NCBI RefSeq assembly: GCF_000815105.2
Contig: NZ_CP010310.2
Coordinates: forward strand, 5,704,001-5,768,000
DNA length: 64,000 nucleotides
Reading direction: 5' to 3'
DNA from: Pandoraea pulmonicola
GTDB taxonomy: Bacteria > Pseudomonadota > Gammaproteobacteria > Burkholderiales > Burkholderiaceae
Shown here: piece after piece, positions 16,160 through 25,694 of the stretch
Layout: every line of letters starts with the position of its first letter
Position numbering within the stretch: position 1 is the first letter of the stretch
Program-made: the position numbers and the translations under genes
Notes under the pieces: generated by a model
Told to the model about the DNA's origin: nothing
What the model saw: the letters and a program-made list of their open reading frames with translations, nothing else
The model's database searches: none

Positions 16160-17605
16160 ATGGCCGGTCTCGATTCGGTTCTGGCCACGACACTCGCCCG
16201 GCGGCTCGATTCGTTGCTCGGGCTCGGCCAGGGCGTCTCCACGACGAGCGCACCGAGCGCCGTGGCCGGCGCGCCGCCTGCGGGCGACGCCACCTCCGCC
16301 CTCGGCGACCTCGCCACGCGCGGCTCGTCGGCCGCGGTCGGTCTGGGCAACACGCCCTCGCAAACGGCCGCACGCCTTCCCACGCCCGTTCAGCAGGCAA
16401 CGCTCTCGGCCGCCGCACGCACCATCGACACGATTCTGCGGCTCGCACCCGACTCGCCCGGTCCCGTTCAGGCGAGCGCGCCGGTGTGGCCGGCCGCGCC
16501 CGGTACCGGCGCCCCAGCGCTCGCACCGCTGGTCGCGGCCGCATTGAAGGAAGCCTTGTCCGCCAGCGGTCTCTTTTACGAATCGCATCTGGCGCAATGG
16601 GCCTCCGGCAGCCGGTCGTTCGAACAATTGCAGGCGGAGCCGCAATTGCGCTGGCCCGCGTCGGCCAATCTCGCGGCGCAACTGCGCGCCGCCGGAGCCG
16701 AGGCCACGCTGCCCGGCCCGGGACCGCTCACGCGATTGCTCGGACCGGCCGCAGGCGAAGCCGCCCTCGCGACCGCATGGCCGACGCTGAGCCCCGCGAC
16801 CTTGAGCGCTTTGCCCAGTGCTGCGACAAATCCTTCGCCGGCGCCATCGGGACAGCCGATGCAACCGACCTTGCCCGGGCATCCCACCGCCGACGGCGGC
16901 TTGCAGGCGGGCGCACATCTGCCTAACGCCGTGTCGGCGTTGGCTCACGCCGCCAGTGTCGCGCAGACGACGAGCAGCGTCTTGCCGGCAGGACACGGCG
17001 ACGACGCGGCGGCGGCCAACGGCGTCGCCGCTGCAAATGGTCCGCCGCATGGGCCGGCAGGCGCGATTGCGGCGGTCGCGAACACCCCGGCCGAGAGTGT
17101 GGCGCTGGTCCGTCAGCAGCTCGACATGCTGGTCAATCCCCAGTTTCAGTGGAACGGTATGGCGTGGCCGGGCGCGCCGATGGAATGGCAGGTCGAGGAG
17201 CGCGCCGGACAGGCAGCGCCGGGCGAGGCGGCCGCGCCGTCAACGTGGCACACGCACCTGCGTCTCACGCTGCCGTCGCTGGGTACGGTCGACGTCACGC
17301 TCGGACTGTCGGGCCAGCAGCTGCAAGCGCGAATGCTCGCGGATTCGACGGCGTCGGCGGACATGCTCGCCCACGAAGGCGAGGAATTGCGTCAGCGGCT
17401 GGCGGCCGTGGGCCTGATCGCGAGCCAGTTGTCGTTCGGCGCCATGGACGCCGATGCCACTGGTGCCACCGGTACGACGAACGAGAGCGATGCGGATGCC
17501 GCCGCCGTTGCGGCGGTCGATGCCGGGGCGGGCGCGTCGAGCGCGGCACAGTCGCCGGCCGATCCCGCTCCGAACGATTCGACGCCGACGGGAGACGAAG
17601 CATGA
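16160..17605 (+). CDS. FliK-like hook-length/export-switch protein, second copy
   Basis: A 481-residue protein that is Ala/Pro-rich and low-complexity over about 1-340, with a C-terminal Flg_hook (FliK C-terminal) domain at about 345-435 (LRLTLPSLGTVDVTLGLSG, QQLQARMLADS, LRQRLAAVGL). FliK acts as a secreted molecular ruler and triggers the substrate switch through FlhB. Another FliK is encoded at 25695. The present gene overlaps fhlB by 4 bp (ATGA), so the two are made together. This fliK-like/fhlB pair after fliT occurs in many Burkholderiales. Its separate function from the main FliK is not established. Confidence 0.85.
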   Translation: MAGLDSVLATTLARRLDSLLGLGQGVSTTSAPSAVAGAPPAGDATSALGDLATRGSSAAVGLGNTPSQTAARLPTPVQQATLSAAARTIDTILRLAPDSPGPVQASAPVWPAAPGTGAPALAPLVAAALKEALSASGLFYESHLAQWASGSRSFEQLQAEPQLRWPASANLAAQLRAAGAEATLPGPGPLTRLLGPAAGEAALATAWPTLSPATLSALPSAATNPSPAPSGQPMQPTLPGHPTADGGLQAGAHLPNAVSALAHAASVAQTTSSVLPAGHGDDAAAANGVAAANGPPHGPAGAIAAVANTPAESVALVRQQLDMLVNPQFQWNGMAWPGAPMEWQVEERAGQAAPGEAAAPSTWHTHLRLTLPSLGTVDVTLGLSGQQLQARMLADSTASADMLAHEGEELRQRLAAVGLIASQLSFGAMDADATGATGTTNESDADAAAVAAVDAGAGASSAAQSPADPAPNDSTPTGDEA

Positions 17606-17961
17606 CGTTGCCCCCGGAGCGTCGCACAGCGGTTGCCCTTGCCTATGGCGCGAAGGACACCGCGCCGCGTGTTGTGGCGAAAGGCTACGGACTGCTCGCC
17701 GAAACCATCGTGCGCACGGCGCGCGAGCATGGGCTCTACGTTCACGAATCGCCGGAGTTGGTGAGCTTGCTGATGCAGGTGGATCTCGACCAGCGGATTC
17801 CGGCCCAGCTGTATCAAGCCGTTGCCGAACTGCTCGCGTGGCTCTACAAACTCGAAGCGAGCCGTGGCGGCAAGACGCCACCGCTGCCGGCTGGCGTCGC
17901 CCCTGCGCAAGTGCAGGCATCGGACGCATCCACGCCCCCCACCGACCCGCCCGCGGCCTAA
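17602..17961 (+). CDS. fhlB: FhlB: stand-alone FlhB C-terminal-like protein
   Basis: A 119-residue protein aligning with the cytoplasmic C-terminal part of FlhB: AVALAYGAKDTAPRVVAKGYG corresponds to the segment immediately after the FlhB autocleavage site, and QVDLDQRIPAQLYQAVAELL to the FlhB helix near the end. It has no membrane segments and lacks the NPTH cleavage motif itself (full-length FlhB at 50738 has NPTH), so it resembles the already-cleaved FlhB-CC fragment. FhlB in Salmonella-type systems can partly replace FlhB-CC. A Pro/Ala tail ends the protein. It is coupled to the FliK-like gene, its likely partner in export switching. Confidence 0.88.
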   Translation: MTLPPERRTAVALAYGAKDTAPRVVAKGYGLLAETIVRTAREHGLYVHESPELVSLLMQVDLDQRIPAQLYQAVAELLAWLYKLEASRGGKTPPLPAGVAPAQVQASDASTPPTDPPAA

Positions 17962-18213
17962 GTACGCAACCGCTAAGTCACGCCGCTCGCGCTGATCGAA
18001 AGAACGCCGTGAAGCGTCCGATTTCCCGAACCATCCTCCACTAGCCGCACGGCGGCAAACGACCGCCAGCAAAGGCCTCCCGGGCATTTTCCGCATCGGC
18101 CAACATCCCAGCTTCCGTCCCGCGAACGCCGCGTCATTAGCATTTCTCTTGCGCGACGCGGCATCGGCGGCATGTCGCCGACCGGTTTATCAATCCCATC
18201 CGACACATTCGCC

Positions 18214-19413
18214 ATGGAAGCCATCCAGAATCCGTTCAATCCCGGCGCAGGTGCTGCGCCGCCCGTTCTCTGCGGCCGCGACGACGTCCGCGAAACCGTT
18301 CACACGTGCATCGAGCGTCTGCGCTCGCACCGTCATGCGAACGGTCAGTTGCTGGTCGGGCTCAGAGGTGTCGGTAAAACGGCGCTGCTCGAACGCCTGC
18401 TGTTCGATGCTGAACAGCAGGGCGCAATCACGTTGCACCTCGAAGCGCCCGGGGCAAAGTCATTGCCGGCCTCGCTCGCACCGGCGCTGCGTCTCGCGCT
18501 GCTGCGCATGAGTCGCACGAGGATCGCCAAGGACGCGGTCACCCGCGGGTTGCGCGCGCTTGCGGGTTTCGTGGCCGCGTTAAAGGTAACGTATCGGGAT
18601 ATCGAGGTCGGTCTGGACTTCACGCCCGAAGCCGGTTTGGCCGACTGCGGGAGTCTCGAGCTCGATCTATGTGCGCTGCTTGTCGAGGTCGGACGTGCAG
18701 CCCAGTCCGCACAGACCGTACTGGCGATCTTTATCGACGAACTCCAGCGAATGCCGCATCAGGAACTGGCCGCGTTGCTCTACGCGCTGCATCGATGCAC
18801 TCAACTCCAACTACCGGTCATCCTGATCGGAGCGGGTTTGCCACCGTTGATCCGCCAGATCGGCAACGCGAAGTCTTACGCCGAGCGGATGTTCGAGATC
18901 GCCGACATCGGCCCGCTGGCGTACGCCGACGCACGCGACGCCATCATGAAACCCGCGGCGCAGGCGGGCGTCGATATCACCGCCGACGCGCTCGACGAGA
19001 TCGTCACGCGCACCGGCGCCTATCCGTATTTTCTCCAGCAATGGGGAAAACTCGCCTGGCGTGCGGCCAAGGAGAGTCCGATCACATCGGAACACGTCCA
19101 CGTGGCATCGATTGCGGCCATCGAGGCGTTGGATAGGAATTTTTACCGCCTGCGCTTCGAGCGCCTGACGATTATGGAGAAGCGCTATTTGCGCGCGATG
19201 GCAGAGTTGGGCAAGGGGCCGCACGATCTCCGAGCCGTTGCCGCGGAACTCGGTCAGCCAGCCTCGGCGCTGGAATCCACGCGCCTCGAACTCGTTCGCA
19301 AAGGTATGTTGTACAGCTCGCCGCTGGACGACGCCGCCTTTACGGTGCCGCGATTCGATGAATACCTTCGACGGGTCATGCCGAGAGCGGCCATGCTCGC
19401 CGACGCGGCCTGA
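18214..19413 (+). CDS. orphan AAA+/STAND-type ATPase with C-terminal winged helix
   Basis: A 399-residue cytoplasmic ATPase. The N-terminus NPFNPGAGAAPPVLCGRDD matches the usual start of this bacterial AAA family, which favours ATG 18214 over 18172. Walker A is GLRGVGKT (49-56), Walker B LAIFIDE (about 170-176), and a sensor-like strand is PVILIGAGLPPL. The C-terminal 90 residues contain a winged-helix-like segment (LRAVAAELGQPASALESTRLEL, seen as AAELGQPASALESTRLEL). It resembles Orc1/Cdc6-like and STAND ATPases but no partner gene adjoins it. It lies between fhlB and fliE, which no flagellar function requires. Its role is unknown. Confidence 0.8.
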   Translation: MEAIQNPFNPGAGAAPPVLCGRDDVRETVHTCIERLRSHRHANGQLLVGLRGVGKTALLERLLFDAEQQGAITLHLEAPGAKSLPASLAPALRLALLRMSRTRIAKDAVTRGLRALAGFVAALKVTYRDIEVGLDFTPEAGLADCGSLELDLCALLVEVGRAAQSAQTVLAIFIDELQRMPHQELAALLYALHRCTQLQLPVILIGAGLPPLIRQIGNAKSYAERMFEIADIGPLAYADARDAIMKPAAQAGVDITADALDEIVTRTGAYPYFLQQWGKLAWRAAKESPITSEHVHVASIAAIEALDRNFYRLRFERLTIMEKRYLRAMAELGKGPHDLRAVAAELGQPASALESTRLELVRKGMLYSSPLDDAAFTVPRFDEYLRRVMPRAAMLADAA

Positions 19414-19417
19414 AGGC

Positions 19418-19442
19418 CGGCGGTCAGTCTGGAGGACCGCCG
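19418..19442 (+). terminator. hairpin after the AAA+ gene, weak terminator candidate
   Basis: Arms CGGCGGTC (19418-19425) and GACCGCCG (19435-19442) form a perfect 8-bp stem five bases after the ATPase stop codon. No U-run follows, so terminator function is uncertain; it separates convergent genes. Confidence 0.4.
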
Positions 19443-19482
19443 ATCCCAAGGAACGTATGGCGGCACTGCACCGCCTCGTACC

Positions 19483-19818
19483 TCACACCTGCATATTCAT
19501 CACGGTGCTGTAAGCCGACACGAGTTTGTTGCGTACTTGCAGGCTCATCTGGAAGCCGATGTTCGCCTTTTGCAGGTCAACCATCACGTCGTTGAGCGCG
19601 ACGCCCGGCTCGCCCATTTCGAACGCGCGGGCCTGAGCCTCCGCGCCGTTCTGCGCCAACGACACACGCTTGAGCGATGCGTTGAGTTCCGCAGCGAAGC
19701 CGCCCGTCGCCGCCGCGGCGCTCGCGCCGGCACTGGACGTGCCCATGATCGAGCCCGCCGCCTGCGACGCCACGCCGCCCAGCTTCTGCAATACCGATTC
19801 GATCCCCGGAATAGCCAT
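19483..19818 (-). CDS. fliE: flagellar MS ring-rod junction protein
   Basis: A 111-residue FliE, which joins the FliF ring to the proximal rod and is an early export substrate. The start is ATG 19818 behind a GAGGACAGG region. The C-terminal half is diagnostic: GEPGVALNDVMVDLQKANIG and QVRNKLVSAYSTVMNMQV. The N-terminal part is a Gly/Ala/Ser linker. It is transcribed alone, divergent from fliF and convergent with the AAA+ ATPase, sharing the 337-bp regulatory region at 19819-20155. Confidence 0.95.
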   Translation of the reverse strand: MAIPGIESVLQKLGGVASQAAGSIMGTSSAGASAAAATGGFAAELNASLKRVSLAQNGAEAQARAFEMGEPGVALNDVMVDLQKANIGFQMSLQVRNKLVSAYSTVMNMQV

Positions 19819-20155
19819 CTTGCCTGTCCTCAACTGGGCCGGGCCGCGCGCGACATCGCATCGCCTGCACCGGTTTGCCTTTTATCAGTCACGTCGGAGC
19901 TTACCACCGCCCGGCAAGTCCCCAATACCCTAATTAGCGGCAAAACACCCGCCTAATCCTCAAAACGATTCCATATTCGGCGTCGAATAATCAGGACCAT
20001 CGGCATCGTGCGCACCGGGAGCCGGACCTTTCCGTTCCTTGACTCCCGCACACGTGAGCGCCTTGCCAAGCGTACCCCGGAGAATTCTGTCGCATGTTAG
20101 TGAGCACTTCCACCGCGATGAACGTAATGTTGACGCCACTGGCGTGGAGCCGCGC
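19819..20155. other. 337-bp divergent fliE/fliF regulatory region
   Basis: It contains the FlhDC-box-like inverted repeat at 19924-19965, listed separately. No gene and no clear sigma-70 or sigma-28 core promoter could be assigned in the rest; the fliF-proximal 150 bp would be leader. Confidence 0.6.
19924..19965. promoter_or_regulatory. FlhD4C2-box-like site between fliE and fliF
   Basis: The left half AATACCCTAATTAGCG (19924-19939) matches 11 of 16 positions of the enterobacterial half-site AATGGCAGAAATAGCG. After a 10-bp spacer an inverted but weaker right half begins CGCCTAAT (19950). The position in the divergent class II intergenic region fits; this is a candidate read by eye. Confidence 0.5.
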
Positions 20156-21847
20156 ATGAACGCCGCCACCCAGACGGCGGACGTCGCCGCCAAGCCGCCC
20201 CTGCTCGCGCAGTTGCGCTCACGCGAGCGCCTGCCGCTGCTCATCGGCGGCGCGGCGCTCGTCGCATTGCTGATCGCCGCCTTCCTGTGGAGCCGTGCGC
20301 CCGACTACAAGGTGCTGTACAGCAACCTGAGCGATCGCGACGGCGGCGCCATCATCACGTCGCTGCAGCAGATGAACGTGCCCTACAAGTTCGCCGAGGG
20401 CGGCGGGGCCATTCTGGTGCCGTCCGAACAGGTGCACGACGTCCGCCTGCGTCTCGCCTCGCAAGGTCTGCCCAAGGGCGGCCTGGTCGGCTTCGAACTG
20501 ATGGACAACCAGAAGTTCGGCATCAGCCAGTTCGCCGAACAGGTCAACTACCAGCGCGCCCTCGAAGGCGAACTCGCCCGCTCGGTCGAATCGCTGTCCG
20601 CCGTGCAGGCCGCACGCGTGCACCTGGCGATCCCGAAGCCGTCGGTCTTCGTGCGCGAGCAGCAAAAACCGAGCGCCTCGGTGCTTGTCACCCTCTATCC
20701 GGGTCGCGTGCTGGATGAAGCTCAGGTGAGCGCCATCGTTCACATGGTCGCCTCGAGCGTGCCGGAGCTGCCGGTCAAGAACGTCACGATCCTCGACCAG
20801 AACGGCAACCTGCTCTCCGCGCAAAGCGGCAAGGCGCTGGGTCTGGACGCCAGCCAGCTCAAGTACGTGCGTGAGCTGGAGCAGTCCTACGCCCGTCGCA
20901 TCGAGTCGATCCTCAACCCCATCGTCGGCCCGGGCAACGTGCACGCGCAGGTGACGGCGGATGTCGACTTCAATCAGGTCGAGCAAACGTCCGAGAACTA
21001 CAAACCGAACTCGGGCGAACAGGCCGTGCGCAGCCAGCAAAACAGCGAGGCGACGCAGATCGGCATGACACCGCCGGGCGGCGTGCCGGGCGCCCTGTCG
21101 AACCAGCCGCCGGGTCCGGCGACGGCGCCGATCACGCAGCAACAGCAACAGTTCGCGCAAAACGGCGCCACGCCAGCGAGCGCCGCCAGCGCGCCGCAGG
21201 GCCCGCGCAGCGACCGCAAGGATTCGACCGTCAACTACGAGGTGGATCGCACGATTCGTCACGTGCAGCAAGCCTCGGGTGGCCTGAAGCGTCTGTCGGC
21301 GGCCATCGTCGTGAACTATCGTCCCGGCACCGACGCGAAGGGCAAGCCCGCGATGGTCGCGCTCACGCAGGCCCAGATCGACCAGATCCAGAATCTGGCG
21401 AAGGAAGCCATCGGCTTCTCCGGCCAACGCGGCGACACGCTCAACGTAGTCAACAGCCCGTTCACGGTCGAGTCAGACCCGGAAGCGAACCTGCCGTGGT
21501 GGCGTCAGCGTCAGAACATCGAACTGGCCAAGCAGGTCGGCAAGTGGGCGCTGATTTCGTTGATCGGCGTCTATCTGTGGTTCGGCGTGATCCGCCCGGC
21601 GATCCGCAAGCATCTGAGCCCGCCGCCGCCGGCCGAGCCCACGCTGGCCGGCGCCGCAGGTGCCGCGGGCGCGGACGGTTCGCCGGGCGCGGAGGGTGAA
21701 GGCGTCGACGGCGAACCCGGGAAGAAGGGCGAACTGAGCGCCTACGAACGTAACTTGCAGTACGCGCGTCAAGTCGCGCGACAGGATCCGAAGATCGTGG
21801 CAACGGTAGTCAAATCATGGGTGGGTGGCGGCGATGAGCGCGGCTGA
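20156..21847 (+). CDS. fliF: flagellar MS-ring protein
   Basis: A 563-residue FliF, the inner-membrane ring on which the basal body is built. TM1 is at about 24-44 (LLIGGAALVALLIAAFLW) and TM2 at about 460-480 (WALISLIGVYLWFGVI). The periplasmic ring-building motifs VLYSNLSDRDGGAIITSLQ and SASVLVTLYPGRVLDEAQ are present. The cytoplasmic C-terminus (about 550-563, QDPKIVATVVKSWVGG) is the FliG-binding tail. The start is ATG 20156; longer in-frame starts lack homology. It overlaps fliG by 14 bp and leads the fliFGHIJK operon. Confidence 0.96.
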   Translation: MNAATQTADVAAKPPLLAQLRSRERLPLLIGGAALVALLIAAFLWSRAPDYKVLYSNLSDRDGGAIITSLQQMNVPYKFAEGGGAILVPSEQVHDVRLRLASQGLPKGGLVGFELMDNQKFGISQFAEQVNYQRALEGELARSVESLSAVQAARVHLAIPKPSVFVREQQKPSASVLVTLYPGRVLDEAQVSAIVHMVASSVPELPVKNVTILDQNGNLLSAQSGKALGLDASQLKYVRELEQSYARRIESILNPIVGPGNVHAQVTADVDFNQVEQTSENYKPNSGEQAVRSQQNSEATQIGMTPPGGVPGALSNQPPGPATAPITQQQQQFAQNGATPASAASAPQGPRSDRKDSTVNYEVDRTIRHVQQASGGLKRLSAAIVVNYRPGTDAKGKPAMVALTQAQIDQIQNLAKEAIGFSGQRGDTLNVVNSPFTVESDPEANLPWWRQRQNIELAKQVGKWALISLIGVYLWFGVIRPAIRKHLSPPPPAEPTLAGAAGAAGADGSPGAEGEGVDGEPGKKGELSAYERNLQYARQVARQDPKIVATVVKSWVGGGDERG

Positions 21848-22832
21848 GGGACTCCAACGCAGCGCCATCCTGTTGATGTCGCTGGGCGAAGACGAAGCGG
21901 CGGAGGTCTTCAAGTACCTTGCCCCGCGTGAAGTGCAGAAGCTCGGTGCGGCGATGGCCTCGCTGCGCCAGGTCTCGCGCGACCAGATCGCCGACGTGTT
22001 GCAGGACTTCGTGCTCGAAGCCGAGCAACATTCCGCGCTCTCGCTCGACTCGTCCGACTACATCCGCTCGGTGCTCAACAAGGCGCTGGGCAGCGACAAG
22101 GCCGCGGGCCTCATCGAACGCATTCTGCAGGGTGGCGACACCAGCGGCATCGAGGGTCTGAAGTGGATGGACTCGAATGCCGTGGCCGAACTGATTCGCC
22201 ACGAGCATCCGCAGATCATCGCCACGATCCTGGTGCACCTCGATCGCGATCAGGCCTCGGAAGTGCTCGCGCTCTTCACCGAGCGTCTGCGTAACGACGT
22301 GGTGCTGCGTATCGCGACGCTCGACGGTATTCAGCCGGCCGCGCTGCGCGAGCTCAACGACGTGCTCACCAAGCTGCTCTCGGGCAGCGAGAACATCAAG
22401 CGCAGCCCGATGGGCGGCGTGCGCACGGCGGCGGAAATCCTCAACTATCTGGGCGGCGTGCACGAAGAGTCGGTCATCGAAGCCGTGCGCAATTACGACT
22501 CGGACCTCGCGGCGAAGATCGTCGAAGAGATGTTCGTGTTCGAGAACCTGCTCGACGTGGAAGACCGCAGCATCCAGGTGCTGCTCAAGGAAATCGAGTC
22601 CGAATCGCTCATCATCGCGCTCAAGGGCGCGCCGTCCGAGCTGCGCGAGAAGTTCTTCAAGAACATGTCCGCGCGCGCCGCGGAACTGCTGCGCGAAGAC
22701 CTCGAATCGCGCGGTCCGGTACGGGTTTCGGAAGTCGAAGCCGAACAGAAGAAGGTGCTGCAGGTGGTGCGGCGCCTCGCCGACCAGGGCGCCATCGTGA
22801 TCGGCGGCCGCGGCGACGACGCTTACGTGTAA
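21834..22832 (+). CDS. fliG: flagellar motor switch protein FliG
   Basis: A 332-residue C-ring protein that interacts with MotA and converts ion flow into torque. The N-domain that binds FliF begins [20 protein letters not shown]. The middle domain has the EHPQ motif ([14 protein letters not shown]). The C-domain has the charged torque helix with [20 protein letters not shown]. Length and domains are standard. The start overlaps the fliF end by 14 bp, indicating coupled translation; fliH follows after 18 bp. Confidence 0.97.
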   Translation: MSAAEGLQRSAILLMSLGEDEAAEVFKYLAPREVQKLGAAMASLRQVSRDQIADVLQDFVLEAEQHSALSLDSSDYIRSVLNKALGSDKAAGLIERILQGGDTSGIEGLKWMDSNAVAELIRHEHPQIIATILVHLDRDQASEVLALFTERLRNDVVLRIATLDGIQPAALRELNDVLTKLLSGSENIKRSPMGGVRTAAEILNYLGGVHEESVIEAVRNYDSDLAAKIVEEMFVFENLLDVEDRSIQVLLKEIESESLIIALKGAPSELREKFFKNMSARAAELLREDLESRGPVRVSEVEAEQKKVLQVVRRLADQGAIVIGGRGDDAYV

Positions 22833-22850
22833 CCGGGCGGGCCAGCGCGT

Positions 22851-23510
22851 ATGTCGACCATCATCCCGAAAGAACGCCTCTCCGCCTGGCAACGCTGGGA
22901 GATGGCGTCGTTCGACCCGCCGCCCCCACCTCCGCCGCCACAACCGGCGCCGCCCAACCCGCTCGACGACCCTGCGCTCGTCGAACAGATCGCCGCCTGG
23001 CGCGAGCAAGCCCGCGCCGAAGGCCATGCCCAGGGCTACGCCGCCGGTCATGCCGAAGGTTACACGGCCGGACAGGCCGCGGGTCAGCACGAAGTCGACA
23101 CGCGCGCGGCGCAACTCGCCGACATCGCTCACGGCTTCGGCAACGCGGTCAACGCGATCGATCGCGAAGTGGCCGAACCGCTGCTGGGTCTGGCGCTCGA
23201 CATTGCGCGTCAGGCGTTGCGCCAGACGCTCACCGTCCATCCCGAAACGCTGCTGCCGATCGTACGCGAACTGCTCGCCAACGATCCGCTCACCGGTTCA
23301 CCGCGCCTGCTGCTCAACCCGGAAGACGTGGCGCTCGTCGAGACCCATGTCGGCGCGGAACTGCAAGCGGCCGGCTGGACCGTGCGCGCGGACCCCGGCA
23401 TCGAGCGCGGCGGTTGCAAAGCCGAAGCCGCGAGCGGCGAAGTGGACGCCACCGTCGCCACGCGCTGGCAGCGCGTCATGGCCGCGCTCGGCAAGGACCT
23501 GCCGTGGTAA
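22851..23510 (+). CDS. fliH: flagellar assembly protein FliH (ATPase regulator)
   Basis: A 219-residue FliH, which dimerises, inhibits and localises the FliI ATPase. After a Trp-containing N-terminus ([17 protein letters not shown]) comes a run of prolines at about 23-32, then the AxxxG repeats typical of FliH ([19 protein letters not shown]) and a C-terminal V-ATPase-stator-like domain. The stop codon overlaps the fliI GTG start by 7 bp. The proline tract before the repeat helix is longer than in many homologues. Confidence 0.93.
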   Translation: MSTIIPKERLSAWQRWEMASFDPPPPPPPPQPAPPNPLDDPALVEQIAAWREQARAEGHAQGYAAGHAEGYTAGQAAGQHEVDTRAAQLADIAHGFGNAVNAIDREVAEPLLGLALDIARQALRQTLTVHPETLLPIVRELLANDPLTGSPRLLLNPEDVALVETHVGAELQAAGWTVRADPGIERGGCKAEAASGEVDATVATRWQRVMAALGKDLPW

Positions 23511-25210
23511 CCCCCGAGCTCACGCCCCTCTCGGTCCATGCGCCGGTGCTCTCCGGCGCCGCGAACGCACATGACGACGCGCCGCCGCCCTCGTCTTCCT
23601 TCCCCTTTCAGGCAAACGACGACACGGCGCCGTCCGTGCACCCGTGGGACGAGATCGATCCGTCCGCGCAGACCGACGCCCCGCAGTCCGAAGTTCATGC
23701 GCTTGCCGCCGCGTCCCGCGCGGACGAAGCCACGGCAAGCGCCGATGCCGATACAACGGCGAGCGCACCCGCCGCCGCACCGAAAACCGCCCTGCATGCG
23801 CTCGACGCCCGCGAAATCGCGCGCGACGCTCACCTGCGCCGCTGGCAGAACACGCTTCGCGAGCGCCTGCCTCACGTGCACGCGGTCGAATCGATGCGCC
23901 GCTGCGGACGCCTGACGCGCGCCGCCGGCCTCGTGCTCGAAGCAGTCGGTTTGCGTCTGCCGGTCGGCGCCGGTTGCCTGATCGAATTGCCGGTGCACGA
24001 CGCCTCGCGCGAACCCGCCACGGCCGAAGCGGAAGTGGTCGGCTTCGGCGGCGATCGCCTCTTTCTCATGCCGCAGACGGAAGTCGCCGGTCTGCTGCCG
24101 GGCGCGCGCGTGTTCCCGATGGAGCCGGCTGCCGACGGTCCGCTGCCGAGCCAGCGACACAACGGCAAGCGTCTGCCCGTGGGCGAAGCGCTGCTCGGCC
24201 GCGTGGTCGACGCCGCTGGCCGCCCGTTGGACGACTTCGGTCCGCTGGGGCTGACCGACAGCGCCTCGCTCGCCTCGGTGCCGATCAATCCGCTGGGCCG
24301 CGCACCGATCGAATCGGTGCTCGACGTCGGCGTGCGCGCCATAAACGCGCTGCTGACGGTCGGACGCGGCCAGCGCATGGGCCTTTTCGCCGGGTCGGGC
24401 GTCGGCAAGAGCGTGCTGCTCGGCATGATGGCGCGCTTCACGCAGGCCGAAGTCATCGTCGTGGGCCTGATCGGCGAGCGCGGACGCGAAGTGAAGGACT
24501 TCATCGAGAACATTCTCGGGCCGGACGGTCTGGCGCGCTCGGTCGTGGTGGCCGCTCCGGCCGACGTCTCGCCGCTGCTGCGCCTGCAGGGCGCGGCCTA
24601 CGCCACCACGCTGGCCGAGTATTTCCGCGACCAGGGCAAGGACGTGCTGCTGATCATGGACTCGCTCACCCGCTACGCGATGGCGCAGCGCGAGATCGCG
24701 CTGGCGATCGGTGAGCCGCCGGCCACCAAGGGCTACCCGCCTTCCGTGTTCGCCAAGCTCCCGGCGCTGGTCGAGCGGGCCGGCAACGGCCCCGATGGCG
24801 GCGGCTCGATCACCGCGTTCTACACGGTGCTCACCGAGGGCGACGATCAGCAGGACCCGATCGCCGACTCGGCACGCGCCATTCTCGACGGCCACATCGT
24901 GCTCTCGCGCCAGTTGGCTGAGTCCGGGCATTACCCGGCCATCGACATCGAGCAATCGATCAGCCGCGCCATGGCCGCGCTCATCGACGACAACCAGTTC
25001 GACAGCGTGCGTCGTTTCAAGCAGATGCTCTCGCGCTACCAGCGCAACCGCGACCTCATCAACGTGGGCGCGTACGCGCCGGGCAGCGACCCGATGCTCG
25101 ATCAGGCAATCGAGCTCTACCCCCGCCTCGAGAGCTTCCTGCAACAGGGAATGCGCGAGCGGGCCAGCTATCGGGACGCCGTGCTGCAGATGCGCGGACT
25201 GTTCCACTAA
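23504..25210 (+). CDS. fliI: flagellum-specific ATPase FliI with N-terminal extension
   Basis: A 568-residue export ATPase. The F1-beta-like core is complete: Walker [12 protein letters not shown], the [13 protein letters not shown] motif, Walker [18 protein letters not shown] and the [19 protein letters not shown] signature. The best start is GTG 23504, inside the end of fliH; there is no in-frame ATG until well into the conserved domain. That choice gives about 100 extra N-terminal residues, rich in Ala/Pro/Ser/Asp, compared with the usual 440-470 residue FliI. The extension could be real, or translation may start at one of several internal GTG codons. Confidence 0.94.
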   Translation: MVTPELTPLSVHAPVLSGAANAHDDAPPPSSSFPFQANDDTAPSVHPWDEIDPSAQTDAPQSEVHALAAASRADEATASADADTTASAPAAAPKTALHALDAREIARDAHLRRWQNTLRERLPHVHAVESMRRCGRLTRAAGLVLEAVGLRLPVGAGCLIELPVHDASREPATAEAEVVGFGGDRLFLMPQTEVAGLLPGARVFPMEPAADGPLPSQRHNGKRLPVGEALLGRVVDAAGRPLDDFGPLGLTDSASLASVPINPLGRAPIESVLDVGVRAINALLTVGRGQRMGLFAGSGVGKSVLLGMMARFTQAEVIVVGLIGERGREVKDFIENILGPDGLARSVVVAAPADVSPLLRLQGAAYATTLAEYFRDQGKDVLLIMDSLTRYAMAQREIALAIGEPPATKGYPPSVFAKLPALVERAGNGPDGGGSITAFYTVLTEGDDQQDPIADSARAILDGHIVLSRQLAESGHYPAIDIEQSISRAMAALIDDNQFDSVRRFKQMLSRYQRNRDLINVGAYAPGSDPMLDQAIELYPRLESFLQQGMRERASYRDAVLQMRGLFH

Positions 25211-25222
25211 CCGGAGGCGGCC

Positions 25223-25675
25223 ATGAACTCCAACCTGCCCCTAAAGCTGCTCATCGAACTCGCGCAGAAGGATGTGGACGAGGCCGCGCGCCTGCTGGGC
25301 GAGCGCCAGACCCAACGCGCCGAGGTCGAGCGTCAGCTCGAAGCGCTGCGCCAGTATCGTCACGAGTACCGTACGCGCATGCAGACGGCAACGATCCAGG
25401 GGATGGCGGGCTGTGACTGGCGCAACTTCCAGCAATTCATCGATACGCTCGACACCGCCATCGGACAGCAGGTGATGCTGCTCGAACAGGCCGAAGAGCG
25501 TCTCGTGGCCGCGCGCCGCGAATGGCAGGCGCAACAACGCCGCCTGAACTCCTTCGGCACGCTCGCCTCGCGCGAGCAGGCCCGCACCGCCCTGCGTGTG
25601 GCGCGTCGCGAACAGAAGGAAAACGACGAATACGCCGCGCGCAGCCTGCGCCGCCGCGCCGAATCCCAGATTTGA
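25223..25675 (+). CDS. fliJ: flagellar export chaperone/stalk protein FliJ
   Basis: A 150-residue, almost entirely coiled-coil protein (EVERQLEALRQYRHEYRTRM; QQVMLLEQAEERLVAARRE) with the typical start LPLKLLIELAQKDVDEAA. FliJ is the gamma-like stalk that inserts in the FliI hexamer and contacts FlhA. It follows fliI by 12 bp with an AGGCGG-type ribosome site and precedes fliK by 19 bp. Confidence 0.92.
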   Translation: MNSNLPLKLLIELAQKDVDEAARLLGERQTQRAEVERQLEALRQYRHEYRTRMQTATIQGMAGCDWRNFQQFIDTLDTAIGQQVMLLEQAEERLVAARREWQAQQRRLNSFGTLASREQARTALRVARREQKENDEYAARSLRRRAESQI

Positions 25676-25694
25676 AGGACCAAAGGAGCCCGAC

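Noticed and set aside
23210..25207. 665-codon minus-strand open frame opposite fliH/fliI
   Set aside because: Composition typical of antisense shadows of high-GC genes (Arg/His/Glu/Val-rich), no recognisable domain, fully opposite conserved fliI.
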